From positions 2,252,001 through 2,316,000 of the forward strand of contig NZ_JAEKFH010000003.1 of NCBI RefSeq assembly GCF_016650695.1: a DNA stretch of 64,000 bases, given 5' to 3'. The notes under the pieces are model-generated. The model saw only the letters and a list, made by a program, of their open reading frames with translations. It searched no databases and was not told the DNA's origin. A program made the position numbers and the translations under genes. Positions 63,595 to 64,000 of this stretch are shown one piece after another (within the stretch, counting starts at the first letter, position 1; the number at the start of each line of letters is the position of its first letter). This DNA comes from Pseudomonas sp. TH41 (lineage in GTDB: Bacteria > Pseudomonadota > Gammaproteobacteria > Pseudomonadales > Pseudomonadaceae).

Positions 63595-64000
63595 TCAGTC
63601 GGTGATGGCGTTAGTTTCTGCCAGCAATTTGATTGCTGCGGCGCCGACCTTGCGCACCGCTTCCTCAATCAGCGCTGTTGGTTTGGCAGCGTAGTTCATG
63701 CGCAGGCAATTGCGGTACTTGCCCGAGGGAGAAAAGATGCTGCCGACGGCAATCTGTACGCCTTGATCGTGCAAGGCGCGATTCAGTTTCAGGGTGTCGA
63801 AGCCTTCCGGCAGTTCGACCCAGAGCATGAAACTGCCTTGCGGGCGACTGGCGCGGGTGCCGGCCGGGAAATACCGACTGACCCAATCGATCATCATGTC
63901 GCGATTGCGTTGGTATTGGGTGCGCATTCGCCGTAAATGCGGTTCGAAGTGCCCGGCCTTGAGGAATTCCGCGATCGCGATCTGCGGTTGCGGTGCCGTA
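63595..64000 (-). CDS. PLP-dependent aminotransferase/MocR-type protein, C-terminal part
   Basis: The window holds the last about 134 codons (63999-63595), and the gene continues past the right edge. 'HLRRMRTQYQRNRDMMIDWV', 'RASRPQGSFMLWVELPEGFD' and 'SGKYRNCLRMNYAAKP' are the C-terminal small domain of fold-type I aminotransferases. The sequence is closest to the LysN/MocR group. Whether an N-terminal GntR domain is present cannot be seen. Confidence 0.88.
   Translation of the reverse strand, partial: TAPQPQIAIAEFLKAGHFEPHLRRMRTQYQRNRDMMIDWVSRYFPAGTRASRPQGSFMLWVELPEGFDTLKLNRALHDQGVQIAVGSIFSPSGKYRNCLRMNYAAKPTALIEEAVRKVGAAAIKLLAETNAITD

Overview
The window is a chromosomal segment of a fluorescent-group Pseudomonas. 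Three things support this. Crc and AlgC are typical Pseudomonas proteins. The order (HDOD gene)-recG-oxyR ... ridA-spoT-rpoZ-gmk-yicC-rph ... crc/pyrE-argB-algC-dut-coaBC-radC ... rpmB-rpmG is the Pseudomonas order as I remember it from P. aeruginosa. Many intergenic gaps carry REP palindromes with the core 'gtaggagcgagcttgctcgc' that is common in this group. No rRNA, tRNA or CRISPR array was seen.

Region 1 (1-23689) is a type VI secretion locus. A specialised VgrG, fused at its C-terminus to a DUF2235/Tle1-like lipase domain and cut by the left window edge, reads leftward. A 16-gene operon reads rightward: tssA-B-C-E-F-G-clpV-sfa-orfX-fha-tssJ-K-L-M-stp1-stk1. This is the gene order of P. 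aeruginosa HSI-II. It encodes sheath, baseplate, membrane complex, ClpV recycling ATPase, a sigma-54 activator and a phosphatase/kinase/FHA switch. No hcp gene is present in the window.

Region 2 (about 23700-31600) is an accessory patch. It holds a 44-bp REP pair interrupted by an IS110-family (IS1111-type) element, a DUF6124 gene behind a structured leader, an atypical Nramp-family transporter followed by a second-copy-like transketolase, a small conserved protein (possibly SCP2-like), a Fic-domain gene broken by a 1-nt frameshift with its upstream partner gene, and a decayed second copy of the small conserved gene.

Region 3 (31598-64000) is mostly core genome: HDOD/YbaK-like regulator, recG, oxyR, the exbB-exbD-tonB energy-coupling operon, an SDR protein, a lipoprotein, ridA, the spoT-rpoZ-gmk-yicC cluster, rph, a DUF4870 protein, gltS, crc/pyrE, argB, algC, dut, coaBC, radC, a peptide-type ABC binding protein, rpmB-rpmG, two I78-like small proteins, a cupin, an aldehyde dehydrogenase, an MFS transporter, a phospholipase-D-type lipoprotein and the C-terminal end of a PLP aminotransferase cut by the right edge. 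REP pairs and strong bidirectional terminators separate the convergent units.
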